A stretch of DNA of 64,000 nt from a gamma proteobacterium HTCC2207 (GCA_905182265.1 CAJJAO010000005.1:1-64000), one strand, 5' to 3'. Positions 7,568-18,508 are shown, counted from the stretch's first letter. Notes: generated by a model from the letters alone, not told the origin. A program made the numbers and translations.

Positions 7568-9055
7568 ATGGCTAATTACTTTAATACCCTAAGCTTGCGC
7601 GATAAATTGAGCCAGCTTGGCAAATGTCGCTTTATGGATCGCGAAGAATTTACCGATGGCTGCAATCTGATCAAAGATTGGAATATCGTGATTATTGGCT
7701 GTGGTGCTCAGGGCCTTAACCAGGGTCTGAACATGCGCGACTCTGGTCTCAATATTTCCTATGCCCTGCGCGAGCAGGCCATTGCCGAGAAACGTCAGTC
7801 GTTTCTTTGGGCATCTGAGAACGGCTTTACTGTGGGCACTGCTGAAGAGTTAGTTCCTGCTGCTGATCTAGTACTTAACCTGACTCCAGACAAACAGCAC
7901 ACAGCTGCCGTAACTGCGGTTATGCCATTAATGAAGCAAGACGCAACTCTGGCCTACTCTCACGGTTTTAATATTGTTGAAGAAGGCATGCAGATTCGCC
8001 CGGACATTACTGTCGTTATGGTTGCTCCCAAGTGCCCAGGCACCGAAGTACGCGAAGAGTACAAGCGTGGCTTTGGCGTTCCTACCCTGATTGCTGTGCA
8101 CCCAGAGAACGATCCCAATGGTAATGGCCTAGCAATTGCTAAAGCCTATGCCTCTGCTACTGGCGGCGACAGAGCCGGTGTATTGGAGTCTTCTTTTATT
8201 GCTGAAGTTAAATCGGACCTCATGGGCGAGCAGACTATTCTTTGCGGCATGTTGCAAACTGGCGCGGTACTGGGCCATCAGCAGCTATTAAACCTGGGCG
8301 TTGACGCGGCCTATGCACGCAAGCTTATCCAGTACGGCTGGGAAGTGGTTACAGAAGGCCTTAAGCATGGCGGTATCACCAACATGATGGATCGCCTGAG
8401 CAACCCGGCTAAGATCAAAGCCTTTGATATGTCGGAAGAACTTAAAGTCACTTTGCGCCCTCTGTTCGAAAAACATATGGACGACATTATTGAAGGTGAG
8501 TTCTCGCGCACCATGATGGTCGACTGGGGCAATGACGATGCCAACTTGCTGAAGTGGCGTGCACAGACTGCCGACTCTTCGTTTGAGCAGGCAGCAGATT
8601 GCGATACAGAAATCACTGAGCAGGAGTTTTATGACAAGGGCATCTATTTGGTGGCCATGATTAAGGCCGGTGTTGAGCTCGCATTTGAGACCATGGTCGC
8701 CTCAGGTATTATCGAAGAGTCTGCCTACTACGAGTCACTTCATGAGACGCCATTAATCGCCAACTGTATTGCGCGCAACAAGCTCTATGAAATGAATGTG
8801 GTTATTTCTGACACCGCTGAATACGGTAACTACCTATTTACCCATGCGGCAGTGCCTTTACTGCAGAGCCATGCTAATTCTCTGACCCTGGAAGATCTGG
8901 GTGGCGGCTTAACAGACAGTTCTAACGCTGTAGATAATATTCGACTGATTGAAGTGAATGATGCAATTCGCGACCATGATGTAGAGCTGATTGGCCACGA
9001 GTTGCGCGGCTATATGACAGATATGAAGCGTATTATCGAAACCGAAAACGCTTAA
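7568..9055 (+). CDS. ilvC: Ketol-acid reductoisomerase, class II (IlvC)
   Basis: This 495-residue enzyme converts 2-acetolactate to 2,3-dihydroxyisovalerate (and the acetohydroxybutyrate analogue) with NADPH and Mg2+, the second step of valine and isoleucine synthesis. The N-terminus [20 protein letters not shown], the Rossmann motif GCGAQG (residues 44-49) and [11 protein letters not shown] all match E. coli IlvC. Its length identifies the long class II form with a duplicated C-terminal helical domain. GGAG sits 9 nt before ATG. The neighbouring divergent ilvY is the expected regulator. Confidence 0.98.
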   Translation: MANYFNTLSLRDKLSQLGKCRFMDREEFTDGCNLIKDWNIVIIGCGAQGLNQGLNMRDSGLNISYALREQAIAEKRQSFLWASENGFTVGTAEELVPAADLVLNLTPDKQHTAAVTAVMPLMKQDATLAYSHGFNIVEEGMQIRPDITVVMVAPKCPGTEVREEYKRGFGVPTLIAVHPENDPNGNGLAIAKAYASATGGDRAGVLESSFIAEVKSDLMGEQTILCGMLQTGAVLGHQQLLNLGVDAAYARKLIQYGWEVVTEGLKHGGITNMMDRLSNPAKIKAFDMSEELKVTLRPLFEKHMDDIIEGEFSRTMMVDWGNDDANLLKWRAQTADSSFEQAADCDTEITEQEFYDKGIYLVAMIKAGVELAFETMVASGIIEESAYYESLHETPLIANCIARNKLYEMNVVISDTAEYGNYLFTHAAVPLLQSHANSLTLEDLGGGLTDSSNAVDNIRLIEVNDAIRDHDVELIGHELRGYMTDMKRIIETENA

Positions 9056-9072
9056 AACGTAAGTTGAAAGCC

Positions 9073-9104
9073 ACCGATTTAAGCTCATCAGAGCTTAAAT
9101 CGGT
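9073..9104. terminator. 14-bp perfect hairpin between ilvC and the BCCT gene
   Basis: ACCGATTTAAGCTC (9073-9086), loop ATCA, then the exact complement (9091-9104), 17 nt after the ilvC stop. There is no long T run on either side, so it may act as a hairpin terminator or an RNA-stabilising 3' end for the two convergent transcripts. Confidence 0.7.
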
Positions 9105-9146
9105 GTACTCCTAATACCGAAATCCAGACTTCTTAATACTCAACCT

Positions 9147-10760
9147 TTAACGACGATCCCTATCCGAGATTAACGCCTTAACCATGGCGATGGTCATTAG
9201 CGCCATCACTAGAGAAAACGGCAGCGCACCCACAATCATTGCCGAGCGCAGTGCACCCATACCTCCTGCAGCCAGCAGCACCGCTACCAACAATGCGAAG
9301 ATCACACCCCAAATAATCACATGCCGAGCACCCTTCTGACTCTGATCTCCACCGGAGGCCAGCGTATTGATAATCAAAATACCAGAGTCCGCAGAGGTCA
9401 CCAAAAAGGTCAGCAACAGAGTCACTACAACAACCGAAAGAGCCACAGCCATGTCGGGGGACAGCATAAGGTTAATTGTTTCAAAGAGCTGGGCAGAGAT
9501 ATCTGCATTAACGATCGCTCCCTGGGCCACCCCACTAAGCTCCAGATCAATGGCTGTTGCGCCAACAAAGGTAAACCAAGTTAGGCAGATCAGCGAGGGA
9601 ATGACCATGGCGCCCAGCACATATTCCCGCACCGTTCGCCCGCGAGATACCCGAGCTAAAAACAACCCAACAAAGGGCGCAAAAGCGATCCACCAGGCCC
9701 AATAAAAGATATTCCAAGCACCCTGCCAATTTTGCAGCGCAGCACCCATCTCGGTGTCTGGATTGTCCCATACGGTGACAGACATGGTAGGCAGCGCAAT
9801 CAGGTAATCCCAGATAGCAAAGCCAAAGGACTTAATCGCAAATGCAGTAGCGCCGAACATCACAAAAAACAGCACCAGAAAAATCGACAGCCCCATATTA
9901 ATATTGGACAGCCATTTAATACCGCGTTGCAACCCAGAGAGTGCCGACAGACAGGACGCACCCACAATAACAACCAAGCCAAAAATTTGCGCAGCTAGAG
10001 TCGGCTTGCCCGCAGCATCGACAATCCACTCGATACCGCTAATATTAAATAGACCAGAGGCAAACTGAGACACGCCATAGCCAATGGTTACTCCTAAGCC
10101 AATCAAGGTCGCCAAAATAGCGGCCACGTCAACTAGATGCCCAAGAGCACCAGACATAGAGCTGCCAAACAATGGCTGCAAGCCTGATCTTATGGTGAGT
10201 GGTAAACCACGGGCATAGCAGAGGTAACCCAGAGAAATACCCACCACGCCATAACAGGCCCAGGGGGTTATGCCGTAATGCAGCAGGGCCCACTTGTAGG
10301 CGTTGCGCACATTGTCTGCGTCTAATCCTGTGGTAAAGCCCTGAATAGTGTCTGGGTTGCTAGCAAAGTGAAATATGGGTTCGGCTGTCGAGTAGGTCAA
10401 CATGCCCACGCCTATACCGGCACCAAACATCATCGAAAGCCAAGTAAACATTGAGAACTCTGGAGCTTCGCCCTTCACCCCCAGCACTACTTTGCCGGTA
10501 CGAGGCCAAATCGCCAAAGCGACACAGGTGATACTAAAAAATGCGGTGACATACATGTACCAGGCACCGAAAACAGAGATTGACCAATTTTGCATGGCCA
10601 GCAGCTGAGCGCCGGCACGTTCGGGAGACATTCCCACCCAGATAATCAAAGCGATAATAAGCACTTTGGGCAAGGCGGCAACCATAAGATTAAAGCCCTG
10701 ATAAAAACCGGACTCTTCTACGTTGATAGACACTGACTGACTAGAACTAGACTCACCCAA
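9147..10760 (-). CDS. BCCT-family betaine/choline/carnitine transporter
   Basis: This 537-residue protein has about 12 helices and family hallmarks: GIGVGMLTYSTAEP, WALLHYGITPWACYGVVGISLGY, and the Trp-rich stretch YWAWWIAFAPFVGLFLARVSRGRTVREY of the substrate/Na+ site. BCCT carriers import compatible solutes (glycine betaine, choline, carnitine, DMSP) with Na+ or H+. The GxGxGMLTY pattern, with Met in the third glycine region, suggests Na+ coupling as in BetP, by analogy only. The start is TTG (10760), supported by GGGAG 8 nt upstream. The substrate is not determinable; no betaine catabolic gene is adjacent. Confidence 0.93.
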   Translation of the reverse strand: MGESSSSQSVSINVEESGFYQGFNLMVAALPKVLIIALIIWVGMSPERAGAQLLAMQNWSISVFGAWYMYVTAFFSITCVALAIWPRTGKVVLGVKGEAPEFSMFTWLSMMFGAGIGVGMLTYSTAEPIFHFASNPDTIQGFTTGLDADNVRNAYKWALLHYGITPWACYGVVGISLGYLCYARGLPLTIRSGLQPLFGSSMSGALGHLVDVAAILATLIGLGVTIGYGVSQFASGLFNISGIEWIVDAAGKPTLAAQIFGLVVIVGASCLSALSGLQRGIKWLSNINMGLSIFLVLFFVMFGATAFAIKSFGFAIWDYLIALPTMSVTVWDNPDTEMGAALQNWQGAWNIFYWAWWIAFAPFVGLFLARVSRGRTVREYVLGAMVIPSLICLTWFTFVGATAIDLELSGVAQGAIVNADISAQLFETINLMLSPDMAVALSVVVVTLLLTFLVTSADSGILIINTLASGGDQSQKGARHVIIWGVIFALLVAVLLAAGGMGALRSAMIVGALPFSLVMALMTIAMVKALISDRDRR

Positions 10761-11065
10761 AACTGGAACTCCCTATTTTATTATTGTTATTGGCGATAGA
10801 TGGCTTTTGTAGCCCAACCTGTTAATCACCATAAGGCAATAGACAGTACAGAGTTGTCGGCACTTCATCAACACCAGCAACGATTCGGCGTTATGTGAAT
10901 AGGGTTTATTTATGCAGCAAGGGAAATTATGGAAGGCAAAATGAGTGCAATGACTCTTATAAAGAATGGTCTAGCTGATGGCATAGATAATGGCGCGCAT
11001 GATAAAAATCATACTGGCAGACCTAGCGTGATCACTAGGTCTGCCATGCAGATATGACGACTTGA
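10761..11065. other. Spacer between sugar MFS and BCCT genes
   Basis: About 300 bp, holding the BCCT promoter region and, at 11015-11046, the hairpin that ends the MFS transcript. A 42-codon plus-strand frame from 10929 runs through that hairpin and is not credible. Nothing else was recognised. Confidence 0.5.
11015..11046 (-). terminator. 12-bp hairpin downstream of the sugar MFS gene
   Basis: TGGCAGACCTAG (11015-11026) pairs exactly with CTAGGTCTGCCA (11035-11046) around an 8-nt loop, 20 nt past the MFS stop codon. On the minus strand it is followed by ATGATTTTTATC, a weak T tract, so intrinsic termination is plausible. Confidence 0.7.
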
Positions 11066-12292
11066 TTAGCTTTGGTCTGCACCCCTGAGCGCATACCAGC
11101 CAATGTAGATATAGCAAAGCATTGGCACGATGAAGCTCAGCTGAATACCGATGCTATCGGCCGCTGCACCCTGAATCAAAGGGATCAGTGCACCACCCAC
11201 AATAGCCTGACAAACCAAACCAGAACCTTTACTAGTCAACGAGCCTAGACCTTTAACCGCCAAGGTAAAGATAGTCGGGAACATAATAGAGTTAAAGAAG
11301 CCAACCGCCAGAATAGACCACATGGCAACATCGCCCGTGCTATTAATACTAACAATAATCATAGCGACGGCAATCACCGAGTTAACGGCCAGATACTTGG
11401 TGGCGGCGATGTAGTTCATCAACCAGGCACCTACTAAACGGCCGATCATGGCGGCGCCCCAGTAGTAAGCCACCATTTCGCCAGCGTCTGCAGTACTTAA
11501 GCCAGCAATTGAGCTCTCAGAAAAATAATTGACCAAGAAGCTACCAATAGACACTTCACCGCCAACATATAAGAAGATCGCTAAGGCACCCAAGACCAGA
11601 GGCCGATGATTCCAAACACTCTCTCCTGAGGTTTCCTCGGTTGCCTCAACATGGGCTAAAACCGGCAGCTTAATACGTCGAAACAGCAATGCCACTGCAA
11701 CCAGCAAGCCAGCGATCATAAGGTAAGGACCCTGAACCGCTGAGGCGTCGGCCGTTGCCACACCCAAAATCAGTGTTGCACCTACAATTGGGCCCACTGT
11801 AGTACCAAGAGAGTTAGCGGCCTGCGCTAAATTAAGACGGCTCGCTGCGGTGCTCTCGGCTCCTAGTGCCGCCACATAAGGATTAGCAGCAACCTGCAAA
11901 ATAGTAATACCACTGGCTAGCACAAAAAATGAGAATAGAAATAGTGCGTAGACATTGAGGCTCGCAGAGGGGTAGAACATCACACAGCCTATTGCTGTGG
12001 TGAGTAGACCTAAAACAATACCCTGCTGATAACCGACCTTATCAATCAACTTGCCTGCAAAGGGCGAGACAATAAAGTAGGCACCAAAAAAGCAAGACTG
12101 CACCAGCATCGCCTGGGTGTAATTGAGGTCAAAAGACTCTTTTAAGAAGGGAATTAAAATGTCATTAAGAACAGTAATAAAACCCCAGAAGAAAAACAGA
12201 CAGGTCATTGCGATAAAGGCAAAGGTCTGTGTTCCTGGCTCTTGGCCACCCGCCGCTGTTGCTGCTGAATTTCCCGATGTTGAACCGGCCAT
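11066..12292 (-). CDS. MFS sugar transporter, FucP/GluP (glucose/galactose) family
   Basis: This 408-residue, 12-helix transporter has FucP/GluP hallmarks: FFFWGFITVLNDILIPFLK in helix 1, GKLIDKVGYQQGI as the A-motif, and QVAANPYVAALG followed by SRLNLAQAANSLGTTVGP. These proteins are proton- or Na+-linked importers of glucose, galactose, fucose or N-acetylglucosamine. The N-terminus is a Ser/Ala/Gly-rich tail of about 25 residues. The gene stands alone between a TetR gene upstream and the BCCT gene downstream, so the substrate cannot be inferred from partners. GGGGG lies 5 nt before ATG. Confidence 0.9.
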   Translation of the reverse strand: MAGSTSGNSAATAAGGQEPGTQTFAFIAMTCLFFFWGFITVLNDILIPFLKESFDLNYTQAMLVQSCFFGAYFIVSPFAGKLIDKVGYQQGIVLGLLTTAIGCVMFYPSASLNVYALFLFSFFVLASGITILQVAANPYVAALGAESTAASRLNLAQAANSLGTTVGPIVGATLILGVATADASAVQGPYLMIAGLLVAVALLFRRIKLPVLAHVEATEETSGESVWNHRPLVLGALAIFLYVGGEVSIGSFLVNYFSESSIAGLSTADAGEMVAYYWGAAMIGRLVGAWLMNYIAATKYLAVNSVIAVAMIIVSINSTGDVAMWSILAVGFFNSIMFPTIFTLAVKGLGSLTSKGSGLVCQAIVGGALIPLIQGAAADSIGIQLSFIVPMLCYIYIGWYALRGADQS

Positions 12293-12428
12293 GCGAACCC
12301 CCTATTAATATGATTTGTTATTGTGTTTTAACAGTTAAGGGTAGCAGGCCCTTTAACTAACGATCGCTAGCCGGTGGCACTTTGGTCGCAAGATAGGGGT
12401 GTTTTATCGCCTTTCAGAAAAGATCGGC

Positions 12429-13067
12429 CTATTTATGCTCCGCCAACATCACACTCATGACTTTCTTTAGACCATTGTGACGGGCGCGCATCTCGTCTAG
12501 GTTTTCTGGGTCACTGATCCAGTGGTAAACAATACCAATCACAGAGGCGCAGTATTGGTCTGCAATAAGCTCGGGAGCTACTATTGAGGGAAAAGCCAAA
12601 GCTGACTCAGACTTCGCGGCAATACCCTGTTCGATCCAGCGAATCACATCGGCCCGCCGGCGCTCGTGAATACCCAAAATAACAGGCTTAAGCGGGGATT
12701 CAGGTGTCAGAGACTCAAACCAAAGGCGGTAAAAAGCTTCTACATGCTTTGGCGCTTCCTCGCAGAAGGCAATGTGGGCATCCAGTGCTGCAGCCATGGC
12801 CTCGTAACCATTTTTGCCCTGGGTTACTCCAGTGAGTTCACCCAGCCATTCATCGCCCACCGAGCGCAACACAAAGTCAAAAAGACCTGTTTTATTGCCA
12901 AACCGATAACCCGCCAAACCTCGAGAATAGCCCGCTTTTTCACCCACATCTTTAAGGGTGGCCTGCTCGACACCGCGCTCAACGATAAGCGCGATGGCAG
13001 CTTCCAACATCTTGGCATCGGAGATTTCTTTACGCTCAATTTGAGTGAGCCGAAGGGCTTTAGCCAT
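12429..13067 (-). CDS. TetR-family transcriptional regulator
   Basis: This 212-residue protein has an N-terminal TetR HTH (AALIVERGVEQATLKDVGEKAGYSRGLAGYRFGNKTGLFDFVL). The usual YYHF at the end of the HTH is YRFGN here. An all-helical ligand-binding domain follows. AGGA is 8 nt before ATG. It lies between icmF and the MFS gene on the same strand. It might control either the mutase or the transporter; neither is shown by the sequence. Confidence 0.88.
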   Translation of the reverse strand: MAKALRLTQIERKEISDAKMLEAAIALIVERGVEQATLKDVGEKAGYSRGLAGYRFGNKTGLFDFVLRSVGDEWLGELTGVTQGKNGYEAMAAALDAHIAFCEEAPKHVEAFYRLWFESLTPESPLKPVILGIHERRRADVIRWIEQGIAAKSESALAFPSIVAPELIADQYCASVIGIVYHWISDPENLDEMRARHNGLKKVMSVMLAEHK

Positions 13068-13082
13068 TTTTATTGTCCTAGA

Positions 13083-13137
13083 CTTAATGTCCTAATATTC
13101 TAATGCCTTAATGCACGAATGCCCTGATGTTCTTATG
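13083..13137. repeat. Degenerate TAATGCCY repeats upstream of the TetR gene
   Basis: Loose copies of an 11-12 bp unit (TTAATGTCC, TAATATTC, TAATGCCT, TAATGCAC, GAATGCCC, TGATGTTC) fill the spacer between icmF and the TetR gene. Copies are imperfect; the period is irregular. Confidence 0.5.
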
Positions 13138-13180
13138 TTTCGGGGCACTAATGAACAGCTGCGTAAAACATCAAGCATGA

Positions 13181-16100
13181 TTACATACTGCGGCGATATT
13201 GGCCGCCCACGTCGAACAGCGCGTTAGTAATCTGCCCTAAAGAACAACAACGTACCGCTTCCATCAGCACCTCAAACCCATTGCCACCTTGGCTCACAGT
13301 ATCTTGTAGGCGCTTAAGTACCTCAGCTGATTCGGCGCTGTGCTCATCTTGAAACGCTCGCAAACGCTTGATCTGGCTTTGCTTCTCCTCATCGGTCGAC
13401 CGAGCCAGCTCAATTTCCATGGGCTCTTCTTCAGTCTCGCTGAGGAAGGTATTTACGCCAACAATGGGGAACGACCCGTCGTGCTTCTTGTGCTCGTAAT
13501 ACAGTGACTCTTCTTGAATCTTGCCCCGCTGGTAGCCAGTTTCCATGGCACCCAGCACGCCGCCACGATCGGAGATTTTTTCAAACTCCTGTAGAACAGC
13601 CTCTTCAACAAGGTCGGTTAGCTCGTCAATAATAAACGCACCCTGACTTGGGTTTTCATTTTTCGCCAGACCCCATTCCTGATTAATAATCAGCTGAATA
13701 GCCAATGCTCTGCGCACCGATTCTTCAGTGGGGGTGGTAATGGCCTCGTCGTAGGCATTGGTATGCAAGCTATTACAGTTATCATAAATAGCGATTAAGG
13801 CTTGCAAGGTAGTGCGAATGTCATTGAAGTTCATTTCCTGGGCGTGGAGTGAACGGCCTGAGGTTTGAATATGGTATTTCAGTTTTTGGCTCCGAGGATT
13901 GGCGCCATACAGATCGCGCATCGAAGTCGCCCAGATGCGCCGAGCTACTCGACCCATCACGGTGTACTCAGGGTCCATGCCATTAGAGAAGAAGAATGAC
14001 AGGTTAGGAGCAAAGTCATCAATTTTCATACCGCGAGCCAAATAGGCTTCTACAAAGGTAAAGCCATTGGATAGGGTAAAGGCAAGCTGGGAGATCGGGT
14101 TAGCACCGGCTTCGGCAATATGATAGCCCGAGATCGACACTGAGTAGAAGTTACGGATCTGCTCGTCGATAAAGTACTGCTGCATATCACCCATCATGCG
14201 CAAACTGAATTCGGTCGAGAAGATACAGGTATTCTGACCCTGATCTTCTTTGAGAATATCCGCCTGAACGGTGCCGCGCACAAGCTTCAAGGTGTTACTA
14301 CGCAATGTCTGGTACTCATCATCCTTGGGCTGGCGACTGTGTTCGGCAACAAACTGATCTACCTGCTGATCGATGGCAGTATTTAAAAACATGGCCAAAA
14401 TCGTTGGTGCCGGACCATTAATAGTCATGGATACCGAAGTGGTTGGATTGCACAAATCAAAGCCATCATAGAGAGCTTTCATGTCATCTAAGGTACAGAT
14501 AGACACGCCGGCATTACCCACTTTGCCGTAAATATCTGGGCGCTCATGGGGATCAAATCCATAGAGAGTCACCGAATCAAAAGCGGTAGAAAGCCGCTTG
14601 GCCTCAGAATGCTCCGACAGTGCCTTAAAACGACGGTTAGTTTTGAAGGCATCGCCCTCACCGGCAAACATACGAGCCGGGTCTTCGCCCTCTCGCTTAA
14701 AGGGGAACACGCCAGCAGTGTAAGGAAACTCACCGGGGAGATTTTCGCGCATCAACCATTTGAGTAGCTCGCCATGATCTTCAAAGCGCGGCAGAGATAC
14801 CCGAGAAATTTTATTACCAGCAAGAGAGATAGTATTGAGCTTGGTGACAATCTGTTTGCCATTGGGCAAAACGTCCACTTTCTCGTCACCGGTGTAGGCT
14901 TCAACCACTGCGGGCCAGTTTTCTAACAGCCTACTAGCTTTGCTATCCATGGCCTGTTTGCGCTCGGCAATCAAACTATCGATCGTCTCTGGGGCTTCGC
15001 TGCCATTTTCTAGTAGCATTGTCTTGGTGGCGGACAGCTGTTGCTGCTGGCGAGCCAAATTGGCCTGCACTGCAACCTGTGAATGGTAGTTGCGCACCCC
15101 TGCAGCAATCTCAGCCAGATAGCGCTGACGCTCTGCCGGCACCACCACGGTTTTTTCCGAAGGAGTACGACGATCCACTTTTGCCAAATGCTGTTCAAAG
15201 CTACGCAGACCATGAGTCTGAAGTAACTTAACTAATTCTTGGTAGGCAGCGGTAACACCATCGTCATTAAACCTTGAGGCAATGGTACCAAATACAGGCA
15301 TCTCTTCCGGTGCCTGAGTCCAGGCCTCGCGGTTGCGCTGTACCTGTTTGCACACGTCGCGGTAAGCATCATCGCTGCCCTTGCGATCAAATTTATTAAT
15401 AATTGCCAGCTCGGCATAATCGAGCATATCGATTTTTTCTAGCTGACTCTGGGCGCCAAACTCTGGGGTCATCACATAGATCGGGATATCCACATAGGGC
15501 ACGATGCCAGCATCACCCTGGCCAATACCTGGAGTCTCAACCACGACGAGATCGAAGCCACCCAGACGCAATGCACAGACAATATCTTTAAGGGCGGCAG
15601 GCACTTCTCCGGTAGCACCGCGAGTACCAATAGAGCGCATGTAAATCGAGGGGTGGTAGATAGCGTTCATACGAATACGGTCACCCAATAAGGCACCGCC
15701 AGTTTTACGTCTGGTTGGGTCAATGGCCAACACAGCAATCTTAAGCTCGTCTGCGCTATCTTGACGGAAGCGACGAATAAGCTCATCGGTTAGTGAGGAC
15801 TTACCTGCGCCACCGGTACCGGTGATACCAAGGACTGGGACTGTGCCGCTCAAAAACTGTGCCTGCTCACGTAGAGAATCCAGCTGCTCTTCACTGAGCT
15901 CGTCTCTCTCAATTGCGGTAATTAACCGAGACAGGTTATTGCGCCCTGACTCACCAGCCAGCTCACTAGAAACCACGCTAACATCGCTGTAGGTTCCCAA
16001 AGAGCAGCGCTCAATCATGTCATCGATCATGCCCACAAGGCCCAGATTCTGGCCGTCATAGGGAGAATAAATACGCTCGACGCCATAGGCCTCGAGCTCT

Positions 16101-16477
16101 TTGATTTCTGCCGGGACAATTACGCCACCGCCGCCACCAAATATCTTAATATGCTCAGCGCCTGCTTCTTTGAGCAAATCCACAGCGTATTTAAAGTACT
16201 CCACATGGCCGCCTTGATAGGAACTGATTGCTATGCCCTGAGCATCTTCCTGTAAAGCTGTCTGCACAACTTCGGCAACGGACCTGTTGTGAGCCAAATG
16301 GATAACCTCGACACCAGCACCCTGCAAAATACGGCGCATAATATTAATCGCCGCATCATGGCCGTCAAATAGGCTGGCAGCGGTCACAAAACGCAGTGGT
16401 ATACCCTTTTTTTGCGTGCTGTCGCTCGGCGACGTACTGGGAGAAACCGGGGTCGTGGAAGCTGAAGAGGTGGTCAT
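13181..16477 (-). CDS. icmF: Fused isobutyryl-CoA mutase IcmF (B12 domain, G-protein chaperone, mutase)
   Basis: At 1098 residues this is a three-part adenosylcobalamin enzyme. Residues about 28-160 form the B12-binding domain (FDGHDAAIN, with the axial histidine at 40; [15 protein letters not shown]). Residues about 205-420 form the MeaB-like GTPase chaperone, with a P-loop [12 protein letters not shown] near 218-228 and NKFD as the base motif. The rest is a methylmalonyl-CoA-mutase-type TIM barrel ([21 protein letters not shown]). IcmF interconverts isobutyryl-CoA and n-butyryl-CoA, and also isovaleryl/pivalyl-CoA; the GTPase loads and protects the cofactor. It stands alone behind the Hsp70-like gene. 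B12 must be imported or made elsewhere. AAAGGA precedes ATG by 9 nt. Confidence 0.93.
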   Translation of the reverse strand: MTTSSASTTPVSPSTSPSDSTQKKGIPLRFVTAASLFDGHDAAINIMRRILQGAGVEVIHLAHNRSVAEVVQTALQEDAQGIAISSYQGGHVEYFKYAVDLLKEAGAEHIKIFGGGGGVIVPAEIKELEAYGVERIYSPYDGQNLGLVGMIDDMIERCSLGTYSDVSVVSSELAGESGRNNLSRLITAIERDELSEEQLDSLREQAQFLSGTVPVLGITGTGGAGKSSLTDELIRRFRQDSADELKIAVLAIDPTRRKTGGALLGDRIRMNAIYHPSIYMRSIGTRGATGEVPAALKDIVCALRLGGFDLVVVETPGIGQGDAGIVPYVDIPIYVMTPEFGAQSQLEKIDMLDYAELAIINKFDRKGSDDAYRDVCKQVQRNREAWTQAPEEMPVFGTIASRFNDDGVTAAYQELVKLLQTHGLRSFEQHLAKVDRRTPSEKTVVVPAERQRYLAEIAAGVRNYHSQVAVQANLARQQQQLSATKTMLLENGSEAPETIDSLIAERKQAMDSKASRLLENWPAVVEAYTGDEKVDVLPNGKQIVTKLNTISLAGNKISRVSLPRFEDHGELLKWLMRENLPGEFPYTAGVFPFKREGEDPARMFAGEGDAFKTNRRFKALSEHSEAKRLSTAFDSVTLYGFDPHERPDIYGKVGNAGVSICTLDDMKALYDGFDLCNPTTSVSMTINGPAPTILAMFLNTAIDQQVDQFVAEHSRQPKDDEYQTLRSNTLKLVRGTVQADILKEDQGQNTCIFSTEFSLRMMGDMQQYFIDEQIRNFYSVSISGYHIAEAGANPISQLAFTLSNGFTFVEAYLARGMKIDDFAPNLSFFFSNGMDPEYTVMGRVARRIWATSMRDLYGANPRSQKLKYHIQTSGRSLHAQEMNFNDIRTTLQALIAIYDNCNSLHTNAYDEAITTPTEESVRRALAIQLIINQEWGLAKNENPSQGAFIIDELTDLVEEAVLQEFEKISDRGGVLGAMETGYQRGKIQEESLYYEHKKHDGSFPIVGVNTFLSETEEEPMEIELARSTDEEKQSQIKRLRAFQDEHSAESAEVLKRLQDTVSQGGNGFEVLMEAVRCCSLGQITNALFDVGGQYRRSM

Positions 16478-16718
16478 CTGATAGTTCCTTTTAATTCGCG
16501 ATAAAGAAAATTGGCCGAAGAGTACATTGGCAATGGCGGGATTTTAGATCACTTGCTTGTTCCATGCAAGTAAGTTTCTCGCTGTCTAGGGAGTCCTTGA
16601 GAAAGAGGCAAGCCTCTTAAAGGTAACGATAAGTCGAAGGGAGACTTAGGTAGAGCCAGGGATGACTAAGGGGACTAAGGGGCACTGAGGCGCGCTGAGC
16701 AACGCTTGCGGCTTTGAC

Positions 16719-16762
16719 CGAAATCAGACCGGAATGAGAGCGAAATCAGACCGGCATCAAAT
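16719..16762. repeat. 22-bp direct repeat downstream of the Hsp70-like gene
   Basis: CGAAATCAGACCGG occurs at 16719-16732 and again at 16741-16754, a period of 22 bp, just past the stop of the Hsp70-like gene. Upstream (16640-16700) are looser GACTAAGGGG copies. Otherwise the 289-bp spacer before icmF shows nothing. Confidence 0.75.
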
Positions 16763-16766
16763 CGAT

Positions 16767-18200
16767 CTAGGAACTGGTGCTCTTATCGCCATAGCCATAG
16801 TAGTCCGCAATCGCCAAACCAGCGGCAACGCTGGTAAACGGGTCGTGTTCAACAACCTTAAACGGAAACTGGTTTTCGAGAATATCTTTCACCGCGGGAA
16901 TTAATGAGGAGCCACCGGTGCGTAACACCAGGTCAATGTCTCCAGGCCGCACCCCAGCTTTATCGAGAACCAAGGTAATAGCCTGTTCTAGCTCAAACAG
17001 TAGGTCAGAAATCATTAACTCAAACTCCCAGCGCTCTAGCCTGACTTCTATATCGATCTCGGGAATATCCAACACAGCGGAATCAGCCAATGAAAGTTCT
17101 GCCTTAAACGCCCTGATCGCCTCAAACACCTGATAGCTATAGTTCTGCTGAATAAGGTCATAGAGGCGTTTAAATTTATCGGCGGCTTCATCGGGCTGCG
17201 CCATACGCTGCATTGCCGGCGCAGTGTATTTATTTTGATTGAGCATGTAGCTAATGGGCCAGTTGATGAGCAGCTCTTCGTACTCACCAAAGGGAAATAA
17301 TGTATCTACCTCAGAGCCGTCGACCACACGACGCCAACGCTCTCCGCGCCCCAGCAATGGAAACACCAGCTGTCTAAAGATAACCTGGTCGATCTTATCG
17401 CCCCCTAGGGCAATACCATGGGTTGCCTCTACGGCAAAGCTTGAACCCTTGCGACGCAGCACGCTGAAATCTAAGGTGCCACCACCAAAATCGACGGTCA
17501 GCACTAACTCATCGTTGCTCTGTGGGTGATTATGCAGGTAGCTGATGGTCGCGGCCGTGGGCTCTGGGCAAAAAGTTTGCTCGGTAACACCAGCATGGCC
17601 ATAGGACTCCGCCAAACGCTCCAAAGCAATGTTGTTGCGCCCAGTACCACTGCCTTCGAAATTCACCGGGTGGCCAATACAAGCATGCCCGGCAGACCTT
17701 TGAATCGTCCCTTCAATAGCCTTGCGAATACCCACCAGAATCGGGGTCACCAGAGCCACTAACCGAAATGACCGATCAAAAATGGCAATACGATCGTTTA
17801 GGGTATTGCCTAGCAGCCTTTTAGTACCGCGAAACAGTCGCCCCGGTAAGCTCCCATCAGTAAACGCCTGCCCGTAGACCTTGCCCGTATCTGATTCCCC
17901 TGGGCCACCCATGGCACTTTCGCCTCCGCCAGCACCTGTGCGTTCTTCGCCAAGTAGCTGGGCACTGAGCTCAACTTTTCGCCCCCTGTTGCCACTAATA
18001 TATTCATTGATCGCTGTCTGGCCAATTGCTGAAACGAACTGCTTATCGATATAGTTAGCGGACGGCATAATACTGGCGGGCGCGGCCAATTTGACCAGCG
18101 TTAAACGCTCGCCATCAAAAACGGCGGCTGCACTATTACTGGTCCCAAAGTCGATACCAATACCCAACTTGGCATCTTTTTGTTGCGAATTATCCTGCAT
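16767..18200 (-). CDS. Hsp70/actin-like ATPase, YegD-related
   Basis: The 477-residue protein has actin-fold ATPase motifs: phosphate-1 IGIDFGTSNSAAAV (about 13-26), phosphate-2 TVDFGGGTLDFSVLRR, and adenosine motif VLRTGGSSLIPAVKD near the C-terminus. It lacks the substrate-binding half of DnaK, as in E. coli YegD. It carries a Gly/Ser-rich insertion (about residues 85-110, GAGGGESAMGGPGESDTG) after the first subdomain, not obvious in YegD. Role unknown; chaperone-like nucleotide-dependent binding is inferred from family. It may be cotranscribed with icmF, though a 289-bp gap with repeats separates them. Confidence 0.85.
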   Translation of the reverse strand: MQDNSQQKDAKLGIGIDFGTSNSAAAVFDGERLTLVKLAAPASIMPSANYIDKQFVSAIGQTAINEYISGNRGRKVELSAQLLGEERTGAGGGESAMGGPGESDTGKVYGQAFTDGSLPGRLFRGTKRLLGNTLNDRIAIFDRSFRLVALVTPILVGIRKAIEGTIQRSAGHACIGHPVNFEGSGTGRNNIALERLAESYGHAGVTEQTFCPEPTAATISYLHNHPQSNDELVLTVDFGGGTLDFSVLRRKGSSFAVEATHGIALGGDKIDQVIFRQLVFPLLGRGERWRRVVDGSEVDTLFPFGEYEELLINWPISYMLNQNKYTAPAMQRMAQPDEAADKFKRLYDLIQQNYSYQVFEAIRAFKAELSLADSAVLDIPEIDIEVRLERWEFELMISDLLFELEQAITLVLDKAGVRPGDIDLVLRTGGSSLIPAVKDILENQFPFKVVEHDPFTSVAAGLAIADYYGYGDKSTSS

Positions 18201-18508
18201 GAAATGGTCACTAGAAGGCTTTTGAAGAATAGAGCTATTCTAGCCTACTCTCGCTTGAGCCGAGGCTCTTTTTGTTGTCTTTTTAGAGGCCAAGCCTGGG
18301 ACTAAACAGCTGTTAATTTAATCTCCCGGCCCTGCTGCCGAGGCCTCACATTCGCGCTGTACTTACAGGTCACTTAACGGCGATAAAAAACACCCACAGT
18401 GTTGGCCGTTTTTATTCAAAAGACAGTACAATACCCGCGCCAAAACCACTGGCAGCCAGAGCACAAATAATAAAAACAAAGTATTCACAGTAATAGCGGA
18501 GCAGCAAG
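18201..18508. other. Divergent spacer between Hsp70-like and ferredoxin genes
   Basis: About 308 bp between divergent genes. It should contain both promoters; I see no strong sigma70 pair. Nothing coding, and no hairpin of note. Confidence 0.45.

Noticed and set aside
10929..11057. Small plus-strand gene of 42 codons
   Set aside because: Its second half is the MFS terminator hairpin, and there is no ribosome binding site or recognisable protein.
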